A stretch of DNA of 64,000 bases from Ochrovirga pacifica. GTDB lineage: Bacteria > Bacteroidota > Bacteroidia > Flavobacteriales > Flavobacteriaceae. The notes under the pieces were generated by a model. The model ran no database searches. It had not been told where the DNA came from and was given only the letters and a program-made list of their open reading frames with translations. Shown one piece after another: positions 35,028 to 43,421 of this stretch. The stretch lies in assembly GCF_000220525.1 (NCBI RefSeq), contig NZ_AFPK01000035.1, positions 51,675 through 115,674 on the forward strand, written 5' to 3'. Positions within the stretch are counted from its first letter, which is position 1, and each line of letters opens with the position of its first letter. A program made the translations under genes and the position numbers.

Positions 35028-36459
35028 TGGATTTTTTGAGTTTGCTGAATAACTTTTTAAATGGGGTCAAAATTACATCAAAATTAATAAACCCTCTGTC
35101 TTTAGAGGCTCTAATCGTAAAAGTAACTGCCAAAGGGGTCATGACAAGTGTTCCTAGCCAACCTCCTAAAATAGCGGTAATACTACTTTCTTCGGCCATG
35201 TTTTTACCAAAGGTGTTGGTAAAATGATAGGCAACATAAACAATAATGGCTACAATCATAGGCATTCCAAACCCTCCTTTTCTAATCAACGATCCTAAGG
35301 ATGCTCCTACAAAAAAGAGTAGCAAGCATGAAAGGGCACTGGTTAGAATAAAATGGTATTGATAGTCGTGGTTGTTTAGGTCTTTACGTCTTCTTTTAAA
35401 ATAGTCTTTATAACTCTGTATATTTCTAATTTTGCTTTCTACAGTGCTTTTCGCTTGTTGCAAAATGGTTCTTTGGGTGATTATATCAAAATTATTTAAG
35501 GTTTTTGGGACTATTTTTTTTGTTTTTACTTTGGTAGTGTCTATGGCTTCGGACATTTTTTTGGTTTGTATGTGTGCTTGCATAGACTGATATTTTGATT
35601 TTAAATACAAGTCGTACGTTGCTTTTAGGCTATCAGAACTAGCACTTAATTGCGACATATTTTTCATGGTGTAATGATACTTGTATTTTTCTTCTTCCAA
35701 ATCTGCACTTGTCAGGTCTGAAATATCTATGTTTACAGTATACCTATCAAACTTAGCCATTGAAGCAGGCATCATTTCTTTGTCTTTGTTTTTGGCACTA
35801 GTATGGTCTTCAAAATAATAGCCGTCTTCCAATACCAAGGTCATGTATTTACTACCTTCTTCAGTAGTTATTTTACCTTTTTTGGCTGTAATTGTAATAT
35901 GATCTTCTTTGTTTCCTTTGGTGTCAATAATTAAAACGTCTTTTAATAGATTGTTTTCTTCTCCATATTTTTTTTCAAACTTAATGCTGTATCCAGGAAT
36001 TTCATCATTAAAACTACCTTCGACCAAGGCGAGTGTGGGTTGTGTTTTTTTGATGTTCAGAATTAGGTTTTTTTGTTTTAAACTGGCATAAGGATAGGTA
36101 TAGTTGATTAAAAAATAATTGGCCACAGAGATAATTCCTACCGTAAGAATTAAAGGTCTTAAAAATCGATAAAAAGAAATTCCAGCAGACTTAATGGCGG
36201 CTAATTCGTATTGTTCTCCTAAGTTCCCCATAGTCATGATGGAAGATAACAACACCGAAATTGGCAGTGCTTGTGGTGTTACAAACAAGCACATGTACCA
36301 TAAAAATTTAAAAATTATAACAATTTCAATTCCTTTTCCAGCAATGTCATCAAAAACCAACCATAGTGCTTGCATAACCAACACAAACACCACAATAAGA
36401 AAAGAGGTTGTAAAAGGAATTAAAAAACTTTTAATAAGGTATTTATCAAGTGTTTTCAA
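35020..36459 (-). CDS. LptF/LptG family permease
   Basis: An inner-membrane component of the lipopolysaccharide-extracting ABC transporter LptB2FG, 479 residues. Three N-terminal helices begin with LDKYLIKSFLIPF. The YjgP/YjgQ signature PQALPISVLLSSIMTMGNLGEQYELAAIKSAGISFYRFLRP is spread over that region. A large periplasmic beta-jellyroll-like domain follows, then three C-terminal helices (LTSALSCLLLFFVGASLGSLIRKGGFGMP). LptF and LptG are not separable by eye. The next gene in the run is LolA-like, consistent with an envelope-lipid cluster. Confidence 0.92.
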   Translation of the reverse strand: MKTLDKYLIKSFLIPFTTSFLIVVFVLVMQALWLVFDDIAGKGIEIVIIFKFLWYMCLFVTPQALPISVLLSSIMTMGNLGEQYELAAIKSAGISFYRFLRPLILTVGIISVANYFLINYTYPYASLKQKNLILNIKKTQPTLALVEGSFNDEIPGYSIKFEKKYGEENNLLKDVLIIDTKGNKEDHITITAKKGKITTEEGSKYMTLVLEDGYYFEDHTSAKNKDKEMMPASMAKFDRYTVNIDISDLTSADLEEEKYKYHYTMKNMSQLSASSDSLKATYDLYLKSKYQSMQAHIQTKKMSEAIDTTKVKTKKIVPKTLNNFDIITQRTILQQAKSTVESKIRNIQSYKDYFKRRRKDLNNHDYQYHFILTSALSCLLLFFVGASLGSLIRKGGFGMPMIVAIIVYVAYHFTNTFGKNMAEESSITAILGGWLGTLVMTPLAVTFTIRASKDRGFINFDVILTPFKKLFSKLKKSNE

Positions 36460-36473
36460 AAGGAAACTGTAGC

Positions 36474-37106
36474 TTATTCATTAATATAGTAGTCCAAATC
36501 TATATACTTTTGTCTGTTAAATACAAAAGTGTTGTCAGCTAAATTTTGATTGGTTTTGTAGCTGGTAATAGTAAAACTAGTATTGGTTCCGTTTTTACCT
36601 ACTTCTAATAAAGAGGTGATTTGGTTTTTTACTGTATCAACTCCAAGAATAATATGAGATACTTCTTCAGACTTTTCTGTAGGAATTAATTTGATGTTTT
36701 GAATATTTCCATTTTTGTTTAACAATTGGTAAGTGTATCCTTTTTTGTAAAAAGACAACATTTTTGATGGTGTTAAGCTTTGGTCTTCGTTTTCGGTAAC
36801 AGAAGTAATATTTACTTCTTCGTTTTCTGGAGAGATAATGTATGTATTTTTGTTATCAAACAGAATTACATTATTTAAGTAATGCACTACGTATTTATCT
36901 CCTTGTATAGTAGCAGAACCTTTACTTGTTTGCTTAATGTCTACCATTTTGTTTTCTAGAGTATGAGAAAACTCTAAGCTAATATTTTGTTGTTTTTCTA
37001 AGGTGCTACTTACTTTGTTTAAAATGGCTTCTGCTTTAGGATTGTTTTGTCCAAAAGTTAAGGCTTGCATTCCTAAGCATACCACAGTAATAATTATTTT
37101 TTTCAT
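36474..37106 (-). CDS. LolA-like outer-membrane lipoprotein carrier
   Basis: A 210-residue periplasmic protein with a signal peptide ending LTFG before QNNPKAEAILNKVSSTLE. The half-barrel LolA fold is suggested by alternating strands such as KGSATIQGDKYVVHYLNNVILFDNKNTYIISPENEEVNI and the conserved TPSKMLSFYKKGYTYQL. It probably ferries lipoproteins or other lipids across the periplasm. It is 4 bases from ftsK and 14 from the LptF/G gene in the same direction. Confidence 0.87.
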   Translation of the reverse strand: MKKIIITVVCLGMQALTFGQNNPKAEAILNKVSSTLEKQQNISLEFSHTLENKMVDIKQTSKGSATIQGDKYVVHYLNNVILFDNKNTYIISPENEEVNITSVTENEDQSLTPSKMLSFYKKGYTYQLLNKNGNIQNIKLIPTEKSEEVSHIILGVDTVKNQITSLLEVGKNGTNTSFTITSYKTNQNLADNTFVFNRQKYIDLDYYINE

Positions 37107-37110
37107 GAGT

Positions 37111-39636
37111 TTAATTGTTTTGTTCGTTGGCTAATAACTGTTCTAAAGCAACCAAATCGCTTACTAAAACTTGCCTAGCTTTGCTTCCTTCAAAAGGACC
37201 TACAATGCCAGCTGCTTCTAATTGATCAATCAATCTACCTGCTCTGTTATAGCCTAATTTTAATTTTCTTTGCAATAAAGAAGCTGATCCTTGCTGGGCT
37301 GTTACAATTACTTCGGCAGCTTCTTTAAATAATTTATCTCTGTCTTTTATGTCGATATCAAGTTCTGTACCATTTCCATCTTCGTCTACATATTCAGGAA
37401 GTTGATAAGCTTCTGGGTAAGCTCTTTGCGATCCGATAAAGTCTGTGATTTTCTCAACTTCGGGCGTGTCTACAAAAGCACATTGTACACGTTTAAGATC
37501 ATTACCACTAGAAATTAATAAGTCTCCACGACCAATAAGCTGATCTGCACCTGGAGCGTCTAAAATTGTTCTAGAATCAATCTTAGAAGTTACTCTAAAT
37601 GCAATTCGTAATGGAAAATTGGCCTTAATAATTCCTGTAATAACATTTACAGAAGGTCTTTGCGTTGCTACAATTAAATGTATTCCAATAGCTCTGGCAA
37701 GTTGAGCCAAACGAGCAATAGGAGTTTCTACTTCTTTACCAGCCGTCATAATCAAATCGGCAAATTCATCAATTACCAAAACTATATAGGGCAAAAAGTG
37801 GTGCCCATCATTTGGATTCAATTTTCGTTGTTTAAACTTTTCGTTGTATTCTTTGATGTTACGAACCATGGCGTTTTTTAGCAAATCGTAACGATTGTCC
37901 ATTTCTATACACAAAGAATTAAGAGTATGTACCACTTTGGTTGTATCTGTAATAATGGCTTCTTCGGTATCGGGCAATTTGGCTAGGTAATGACGTTCAA
38001 TTTTATTAAACAAAGTCAATTCTACCTTTTTAGGATCTACCAAGACCAGTTTGATTTCGGCTGGATGTTTTTTGTAAAGGAGTGATGTTAAAATTGCATT
38101 CAAACCTACTGATTTTCCTTGTCCTGTAGCACCAGCCATTAATAGGTGTGGGGCTTTTGCCAAATCGAACGTAAAAGTTTCGTTAGAAATGGTTTTTCCC
38201 AAGGCCACGGGCAGTTGCATTTTAGATTGTTGGAATTTGTTAGAAGCAATCACCGAATTCATAGAAACGATATTGGCTTTTTTATTAGGAACCTCTATAC
38301 CAATAGTACCTTTACCAGGAATGGGAGCAATAATACGAATCCCCAAAGCAGACAAAGACAAAGCAATATCATCTTCTAGGTTCTTAATTTTTGAAATTCT
38401 AATTCCAGCCTCTGGTACAATTTCGTATAAAGTAATGGTAGGACCAACAGTAGCTTTGATTTGTGCAATTCCAATTTTGTAATTGTTTAGCGTTTCTACA
38501 ATTCTATCTTTATTGGCTTCTAATTCTTCACCGTCTACAGATATACTTTCGTCATACTCTTTTAATAAATTTAGGGTTGGGAATTTAAAATTGCCCAAAT
38601 CTAAGGTAGGGTCAAATTCTCCAAAGTCTTTTACCAGTTTATCCGAAAGATTTTGTTCTGTTGTTTCTTCTTTTTTGGTTTGTTCTACCGTAAAATCACT
38701 TGATTTTTCATCTTTTGATGTTTCTTTAGTGGCTTCCTTTTTTTGAATGCTAGAGTGATTGGCAATGGTAGGAGAAACATTTTTCACAGCCATTTCAAAG
38801 CTAGACAACGGTTTATCAGTTTCTTTAAACTCATCCAAAGAAATGATGTTCTCTTTTACTATAGGGTCAGATTCTTTATTGGTAACCTCTAAGTCTTTAG
38901 GGTTCAGTTCTACAGCTGTTTCTTTGGGTTTTGATTTTTTTAGAGCAGGATTTTCTGTTTCTTCGGGTTGATGTGTTGTATGCTCTTTTGTTGTAGGTTT
39001 CTTTGATTTCATTTCAGCCTTTAAAGCATCAATAGCCTCTTTTTTAGGAAACCAACTCTGAATACGTTCAGGGGTAATTTTAAAACGTAAAACGGCATAG
39101 GAAATGTATCCAAAAAGAAGTACAATTAACAAACCGAAAGAGGCTAAATACGGACGTAAATAGCTATTAAGTTCTACACCCACTGTACCTGCAATTAATG
39201 CGTTTTTATGTGCAAGAAATCCTAATAAGGTTGCGTTAAATAACAAGCCTAACAACCCCCAGTTCCAAGCTTTAAATACTTTTTTGATGGATTTTTTTAA
39301 TAGAATATAAAATCCTGTAAAAAACAAAAGTAGAGGAATAGCCAATGCTGCAATTCCAAAACCTTTATAAATAAAAAAGTGGCTAAAGTAGGCACCCAAT
39401 TTACCTAAAATATTTTTGGCAGCTACGGTTTTATCACCAAACTGAGACAAGCTACTCTGGTCTGCTTTCCATGTAAAAAAGAAAGAAATAAAAGAAGTAA
39501 ACAGATAAATAGCCAACAAACACACAAATACTCCAAAAATAGTCTGGGTTTGTCTGTTGCTAAAAAACTCTTGTAATTTTTCTTTTTTAGAAGAGGTATT
39601 TATTTTTTTGGTATTCGCGTTACTTTTTCTAGGCAT
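37111..39636 (-). CDS. ftsK: FtsK/SpoIIIE DNA translocase
   Basis: An 841-residue membrane-anchored DNA pump for chromosome segregation at division. There are four hydrophobic segments in the first 190 residues and a charged Lys/Glu/Thr-rich linker to about residue 330. The motor has an alpha domain (ISVDGEELEANKDRIVETLNNYKIGIAQIKATVGPTITLYEI region), Walker A GATGQGKSVGLNAIL, Walker B YIVLVIDEFADLIM, and IGIHLIVATQRPSVNVITG. The C-terminal gamma winged helix (ASLLQRKLKLGYNRAGRLIDQLEAAGIVG) recognises polar sequences. Length and motifs are complete. Confidence 0.96.
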   Translation of the reverse strand: MPRKSNANTKKINTSSKKEKLQEFFSNRQTQTIFGVFVCLLAIYLFTSFISFFFTWKADQSSLSQFGDKTVAAKNILGKLGAYFSHFFIYKGFGIAALAIPLLLFFTGFYILLKKSIKKVFKAWNWGLLGLLFNATLLGFLAHKNALIAGTVGVELNSYLRPYLASFGLLIVLLFGYISYAVLRFKITPERIQSWFPKKEAIDALKAEMKSKKPTTKEHTTHQPEETENPALKKSKPKETAVELNPKDLEVTNKESDPIVKENIISLDEFKETDKPLSSFEMAVKNVSPTIANHSSIQKKEATKETSKDEKSSDFTVEQTKKEETTEQNLSDKLVKDFGEFDPTLDLGNFKFPTLNLLKEYDESISVDGEELEANKDRIVETLNNYKIGIAQIKATVGPTITLYEIVPEAGIRISKIKNLEDDIALSLSALGIRIIAPIPGKGTIGIEVPNKKANIVSMNSVIASNKFQQSKMQLPVALGKTISNETFTFDLAKAPHLLMAGATGQGKSVGLNAILTSLLYKKHPAEIKLVLVDPKKVELTLFNKIERHYLAKLPDTEEAIITDTTKVVHTLNSLCIEMDNRYDLLKNAMVRNIKEYNEKFKQRKLNPNDGHHFLPYIVLVIDEFADLIMTAGKEVETPIARLAQLARAIGIHLIVATQRPSVNVITGIIKANFPLRIAFRVTSKIDSRTILDAPGADQLIGRGDLLISSGNDLKRVQCAFVDTPEVEKITDFIGSQRAYPEAYQLPEYVDEDGNGTELDIDIKDRDKLFKEAAEVIVTAQQGSASLLQRKLKLGYNRAGRLIDQLEAAGIVGPFEGSKARQVLVSDLVALEQLLANEQNN

Positions 39637-39672
39637 GTAAACGTATCAATTGTAGGTGCCAAAGATAAAGAA

Positions 39673-40059
39673 TTACAGATGGATGTACTGCAAAATTTTT
39701 GGGATATAAATGATTCCCACCACCACAGCTCCGTATACAGCAGAAAACAAAACAGCTCCAGCACTTACATCCTTTATTGTACCTATTTTGGGATCAAAAT
39801 TAGGCTGAATGTAGTCGGCTATTTTTTCTATAGATGTGTTCAGTGCTTCGACCCCTATAACCAACCCTAATGTTAAAAACTGAAACATCCATTCGGTAGC
39901 AGATAGTTGAAAAATAAAACCAACAATAGTCAAAAGCAACGTACTAATAACATGTACTTTTATGGCATTCTCGGTTTGTAATAAAAGCCACAAGCCTTTA
40001 ATTGCATACCCTAGACTTAAAATTCTATCTACAACAATGTTTTTGTTTTTGGATTTCAT
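39673..40059 (-). CDS. dgkA: Diacylglycerol kinase family protein
   Basis: An integral-membrane lipid or undecaprenol kinase of about 128 residues. The start at 40059 (MKSKNKNIVV) is chosen because the upstream open codons run through the terminator hairpin of tpx. SLGYAIKGLWLLLQTENAIKVH, then ALNTSIEKIADYI and IKDVSAGAVLFSAV contain the family's conserved Glu/Asn and Asp residues. Three membrane helices are visible. In Gram-negative bacteria it recycles diacylglycerol or phosphorylates undecaprenol. Confidence 0.9.
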   Translation of the reverse strand: MKSKNKNIVVDRILSLGYAIKGLWLLLQTENAIKVHVISTLLLTIVGFIFQLSATEWMFQFLTLGLVIGVEALNTSIEKIADYIQPNFDPKIGTIKDVSAGAVLFSAVYGAVVVGIIYIPKILQYIHL

Positions 40060-40071
40060 AAGACAAAAAAT

Positions 40072-40097
40072 AAGGCTTGTTAGTACTAACAAGCCTT
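40072..40097 (-). terminator. Terminator of tpx
   Basis: A 12-bp perfect stem (40072-40083 with 40086-40097) is followed on the minus strand by a T-rich tract. It lies between the tpx stop and the dgkA start. Confidence 0.8.
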
Positions 40098-40111
40098 GAT
40101 GATTATGTTTT

Positions 40112-40606
40112 TTATAAAGCACTTAGTGCAGCATCGTAGTTGGGTTCGTCAGCTGTTTCTGCAACTTGTTCGTTGTAGATAACTTTTCCTTCGGTATCTA
40201 AAATTACAATAGCTCTAGAATGCAATCCTTTTAGTGGACCATCGGCAAAAGCCAATTGATAATCTTTTCCAAAATCTCCAGAAATATCGGATAAGCTTAA
40301 GACGTTATCAATTCCTTCGGCTCCACAAAAACGAGCATGTGCAAAAGGCAAATCTTTAGAAATACACAAAACTTTGGTATTGTCTAATTCCGATGCTTTT
40401 TGATTAAAAGTTCTTACAGACATAGCACAAGTACTGGTGTCTACACTTGGAAATATGTTTAAAATAACATTGCTTCCTTTTAAGTCAGACAAACTAACTT
40501 CTGATAAATCTGTATTGGTTAGGGTAAAATCGGGAGCTTTGCTACCTATTTTTGGTAAAGATCCCAAAGTGTTGATAGCATTTCCTTTTAATGTAATAGT
40601 TGCCAT
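40112..40606 (-). CDS. tpx: Thiol peroxidase Tpx
   Basis: An atypical 2-Cys peroxiredoxin of 164 residues that reduces lipid and alkyl hydroperoxides with thioredoxin. The peroxidatic Cys is in FPSVDTSTCAMSVRTFN and the resolving Cys in FAHARFCGAEGIDNV. The N-terminal beta-hairpin TITLKGNAINTLGSLPKIG distinguishes Tpx from Bcp. It is a stand-alone gene between two hairpin terminators. Confidence 0.95.
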   Translation of the reverse strand: MATITLKGNAINTLGSLPKIGSKAPDFTLTNTDLSEVSLSDLKGSNVILNIFPSVDTSTCAMSVRTFNQKASELDNTKVLCISKDLPFAHARFCGAEGIDNVLSLSDISGDFGKDYQLAFADGPLKGLHSRAIVILDTEGKVIYNEQVAETADEPNYDAALSAL

Positions 40607-40642
40607 TTTAATTGATTTTTTTGAAATCTAAATATATAAAAA

Positions 40643-40667
40643 AGCCTTTAAACAAAGTTTAAAGGCT
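40643..40667 (-). terminator. Terminator after the CBM48 gene
   Basis: AGCCTTTAAAC (40643-40653) pairs with GTTTAAAGGCT (40657-40667) around a 3-base loop, followed on the minus strand by a T run. Confidence 0.8.
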
Positions 40668-40677
40668 CTATAAAGAT

Positions 40678-40974
40678 TTACAATTCAATCAAAGAATTTT
40701 CTGCGTTGGCAAACTCGTTAAAAACCAAAGATTCTGGCTCGTCATCGTTTACATATTCACCATCCAGAATGTATTTATATTCGTACTTGTTTCCTACTTC
40801 TAGGTCTACAACTACTTTAAATAATCCACTTTTTAATTTTTTTAAAGGTGTAGCGGTAGCATTCCACTCGTTAAAATCACCTACTAAAAACATTTCCTTT
40901 GCATCGGGTGCTTGGTATGCAAAAGTTACTTTACAAACAGGTTTGCTTTTCAAGAATTTTTTCGAAATCGCCAT
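40678..40974 (-). CDS. CBM48 / isoamylase early-set (glycogen-binding) domain protein
   Basis: A 98-residue single-domain protein. The AMPK-beta/isoamylase N-domain pattern is plain: VTFAYQAPDAKEMFLVGDFNEWNATATPLKKLKSGLFKVVVDL, then YEYKYILDGEYVNDDEPE. The aromatic residues of the FNEW and YKYILDG blocks normally contact alpha-glucan. A stand-alone form like this may regulate or tether glycogen enzymes; none is encoded nearby. The 242-bp gap upstream (40975-41216) shows no feature I can support. Confidence 0.87.
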   Translation of the reverse strand: MAISKKFLKSKPVCKVTFAYQAPDAKEMFLVGDFNEWNATATPLKKLKSGLFKVVVDLEVGNKYEYKYILDGEYVNDDEPESLVFNEFANAENSLIEL

Positions 40975-41216
40975 AATTTATTTTTTACAATCAAATGTAA
41001 CAATTATTAGGATATAAAAGTGTTTTTTTCTTGAATAGAGTTGATTTTTAAGGATTTGATAATACTAGATTGTTATAGATAACTAGTGTTAAAAACAATC
41101 AAAATATTATTGTTTAATTTTTAGGATATACAAATGTAAATATGAAATATGCAATTGTATTGTTGTTTTTTTAATTTTATTACGACTATCTTAGGAACTA
41201 AAAAATAAAAAAAGGT

Positions 41217-41699
41217 ATGATTGATGCAATTGTTCAGAACTTAGAAAAAGGAAAATACTTATTAAAAAACTTGTGTAATGATCAGTACAGCTATAACCAA
41301 ATACCTCCTTATCACTCTAGTATAGGTGCACATATGCGACATGTTTTGGATGTTTTTCAGTGTGTTTTTAAAGGGTTGGATAACAGTCAAGTAGATTTTA
41401 CTTACAGAGAACGCAACGTTACTAGAGAAAAATGTACAATACAAGGAACTGCGTATTTTGATGATATTATCCATCAACTAAAAAGTTTAAAAAAGGAAGA
41501 TTATTCTAGAAACCTTATTGTAATAGACAATTTAGGATCAGGAAAAATAAGCTATTCTACTACATTGGCAGCTTTGCTTGCCCAAGCTCAAAGTCACGCA
41601 ATTCATCATTATGCAACCGTAGGTTTTTTGATGAATCAACAAAATATTCAACTACCCAACAATTGTTTTGGCGTAAATCCCACTACACCTCAAAAATAA
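41217..41699 (+). CDS. DinB-like four-helix metal-binding protein
   Basis: A 160-residue helical protein. HSSIGAHMRHVLDVFQC and SHAIHHYATVGFLM supply the histidines of the DinB/YfiT-type metal site (the first His in HMRHV, two more in AIHHY). Such proteins include thiol-dependent transferases using mycothiol or bacillithiol, and many have no known reaction. With bshB1 in the window, a bacillithiol-dependent role is possible but speculative. It is convergent with the next minus-strand gene. Confidence 0.75.
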   Translation: MIDAIVQNLEKGKYLLKNLCNDQYSYNQIPPYHSSIGAHMRHVLDVFQCVFKGLDNSQVDFTYRERNVTREKCTIQGTAYFDDIIHQLKSLKKEDYSRNLIVIDNLGSGKISYSTTLAALLAQAQSHAIHHYATVGFLMNQQNIQLPNNCFGVNPTTPQK

Positions 41700-41704
41700 G
41701 CCAG

Positions 41705-42343
41705 TTAAGACATCCAGTTTAGCTTTTGTTGTTGGTGTTGTTTTTCTTTTTTATTGATGTGTGCTTCTAGTGATTTGGGCAGCTCTATATAATTTGATAT
41801 CTCTATGTTATTTTCATGTTGTTCTAATTTTATTTTTCTGTTACAGTTAGTAAAACGAAAATTGTAGGTAATGTTATAACATCCCCAAAACAACCATTTG
41901 CTAGGTGTATAGCTTGTTACGCTAAACTCTTGGGTTAAATCAATAATACCGTCTTTTGTTTCTAGTTTTTGTTCTTTTTGATGGTAAATTAATTTTCTTT
42001 TCCATTCAAATATAGTATGCTGTATTTGTAAACATAGTGGTGTAAGCCAACTGAAAGTCATCATAAAAAAAACAAGAGCAAATAAGAGGCCTATAAGTGT
42101 TGCCTTTTCATAAGGACTGATGCAGATTTTGTAAAAAATAAATAAAGAAGTTCCTGCTAGAGTACATCCTAGTACAAATAGCAATAGGTGAGTCATGAAG
42201 TCAATAATGAATTCTGTTTTAGAAATAGTTAGCTTGATACAATTTTTATGTTCAAAACTTTGTTGTTTAAAAAATGATTGAATTCCGAAATAACAGGGCA
42301 ATATAAGAATTGCACAAAGAATAATTTTTTGATAGAGTTCCAT
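41705..42343 (-). CDS. Hypothetical three-helix membrane protein
   Basis: A 212-residue protein with three hydrophobic segments (KIILCAILILPCYFGIQ; FMTHLLLFVLGCTLAGTSLFIFY; TLIGLLFALVFFMMTFSWL) and a cytosolic C-terminal domain of about 90 residues with PH-like alternating strands (WKRKLIYHQKEQKLETKDGIIDL, NITYNFRFTNC). The tail is Lys/Gln-rich. No family recognised. It begins one base after the TruC-like gene stop, so the two are cotranscribed. Confidence 0.65.
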   Translation of the reverse strand: MELYQKIILCAILILPCYFGIQSFFKQQSFEHKNCIKLTISKTEFIIDFMTHLLLFVLGCTLAGTSLFIFYKICISPYEKATLIGLLFALVFFMMTFSWLTPLCLQIQHTIFEWKRKLIYHQKEQKLETKDGIIDLTQEFSVTSYTPSKWLFWGCYNITYNFRFTNCNRKIKLEQHENNIEISNYIELPKSLEAHINKKEKQHQQQKLNWMS

Positions 42344-42344
42344 A

Positions 42345-43043
42345 TTATATTTTTAGGCTTTCAAGTGCTGTTAGTACTAGATTCCAATGGGGTGGGCAAG
42401 GGGCAATGATTTGTATTTCTTTGGCTAAAAAAGGATGAGGAAAAATTAGTGATGCTGCATGTAAAAAAAGTTTGTTACAATTCCATCTTTCTGCAAACAT
42501 TCTGTTGTGAAATCGATCTCCGTACTTGGGGTCTCCAATCAGCGGGTGGCTTAATTTGTTCATGTGAATGCGCAACTGATGCAGTCTTCCTGTTTGGGGT
42601 TGTAAGTCAATCAAGCTGTATCTAGAAGTAGGATAAGGTCCTACAGCTATTGGAATTTGATATTGTTTAAGGGTACTAAAGTGTGTAATAGCAGGCTTGT
42701 GAACATTTGCATCTCTACCTTTTACAGGGCTGTCAATACTTCCTCTTTCTAAGGTAAAACCACGTACCAAGCCTTTATACGTTTTTTGTATCTGATGTGA
42801 TAAAAACAATTCTTGAAATACGTGAACTTGTTCTTTTTGTTTGGCAAACACCAACACTCCCGAAGTTTTCCTGTCCAAACGATGAATAGGATATAAAGGA
42901 TGTCCCAGTTGCTCTTTTAAATATTGAATCAACGAACGTTCGTTTTGTTGATTGTTAGCCATGGCAGAATGATGTACCAATACATTGTTGGGTTTGCAAA
43001 CAGCAACAAGTTCATTGTCTTGATAGAGTATGGGGATGTACAT
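42345..43043 (-). CDS. RluA/TruC-family RNA pseudouridine synthase
   Basis: A 232-residue enzyme without an S4 domain. It opens with ILYQDNELVAVCKPNNVLVHHS, and the catalytic Asp is in YPIHRLDRKTSGVLVFAK. YSLIDLQPQTGRLHQLRIHMNKLSHPLIGDPKYGDR is the family's second signature. The lack of S4, the length and the C-terminal LFLHAASLIFPHP match TruC, which modifies uridine 65 of tRNA-Ile/Asp in E. coli. The target is inferred. Confidence 0.88.
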   Translation of the reverse strand: MYIPILYQDNELVAVCKPNNVLVHHSAMANNQQNERSLIQYLKEQLGHPLYPIHRLDRKTSGVLVFAKQKEQVHVFQELFLSHQIQKTYKGLVRGFTLERGSIDSPVKGRDANVHKPAITHFSTLKQYQIPIAVGPYPTSRYSLIDLQPQTGRLHQLRIHMNKLSHPLIGDPKYGDRFHNRMFAERWNCNKLFLHAASLIFPHPFLAKEIQIIAPCPPHWNLVLTALESLKI

Positions 43044-43421
43044 GTATTAAAAATAAAATCAAAAATAAGTTATTTACTAAGTTACTTTATGGATTTCATC
43101 AAAAAAGAAGTCCTATAAAAAGCGTGGGCAGTTTGTGTTAATGTTAAGGCGAGTACTTTTTTATGTTTTTAAACAGAAGTATTGTAGGGAGGTAAGTATA
43201 TTTTTCTATCCATTTAAAAAAAATCTTGTAAAGTTCTAGTTGCTTTATATACTGTGTGTTGGAATTTTGAAGTTGAGTTTTTTGGGGTGTAAAAGGATTG
43301 TTTTTTCAGATTATCAAAAAGTAAACTATGTGTTAAGTGCTTGTAGGTGTTAAAAATTAACATTCGCTCGCTTAGGTGGTTGAATAGTTTTGTCAGCACA
43401 AAAAACAAATAAACAATACAA
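43044..43421. other. Gene-free interval upstream of the TonB receptor
   Basis: About 380 bases of AT-rich DNA with no convincing ORF; a 113-codon minus-strand ORF overlapping the receptor start looks like a shadow. The one structure I see is a 15-base palindrome TGTTAAAAATTAACA at 43348-43362, about 60 bases ahead of the receptor start, which could be an operator. Confidence 0.4.

Noticed and set aside
40060..40122. Longer N-terminus for DgkA
   Set aside because: The extra codons are the tpx terminator hairpin; the ATG at 40059 starts the conserved domain.
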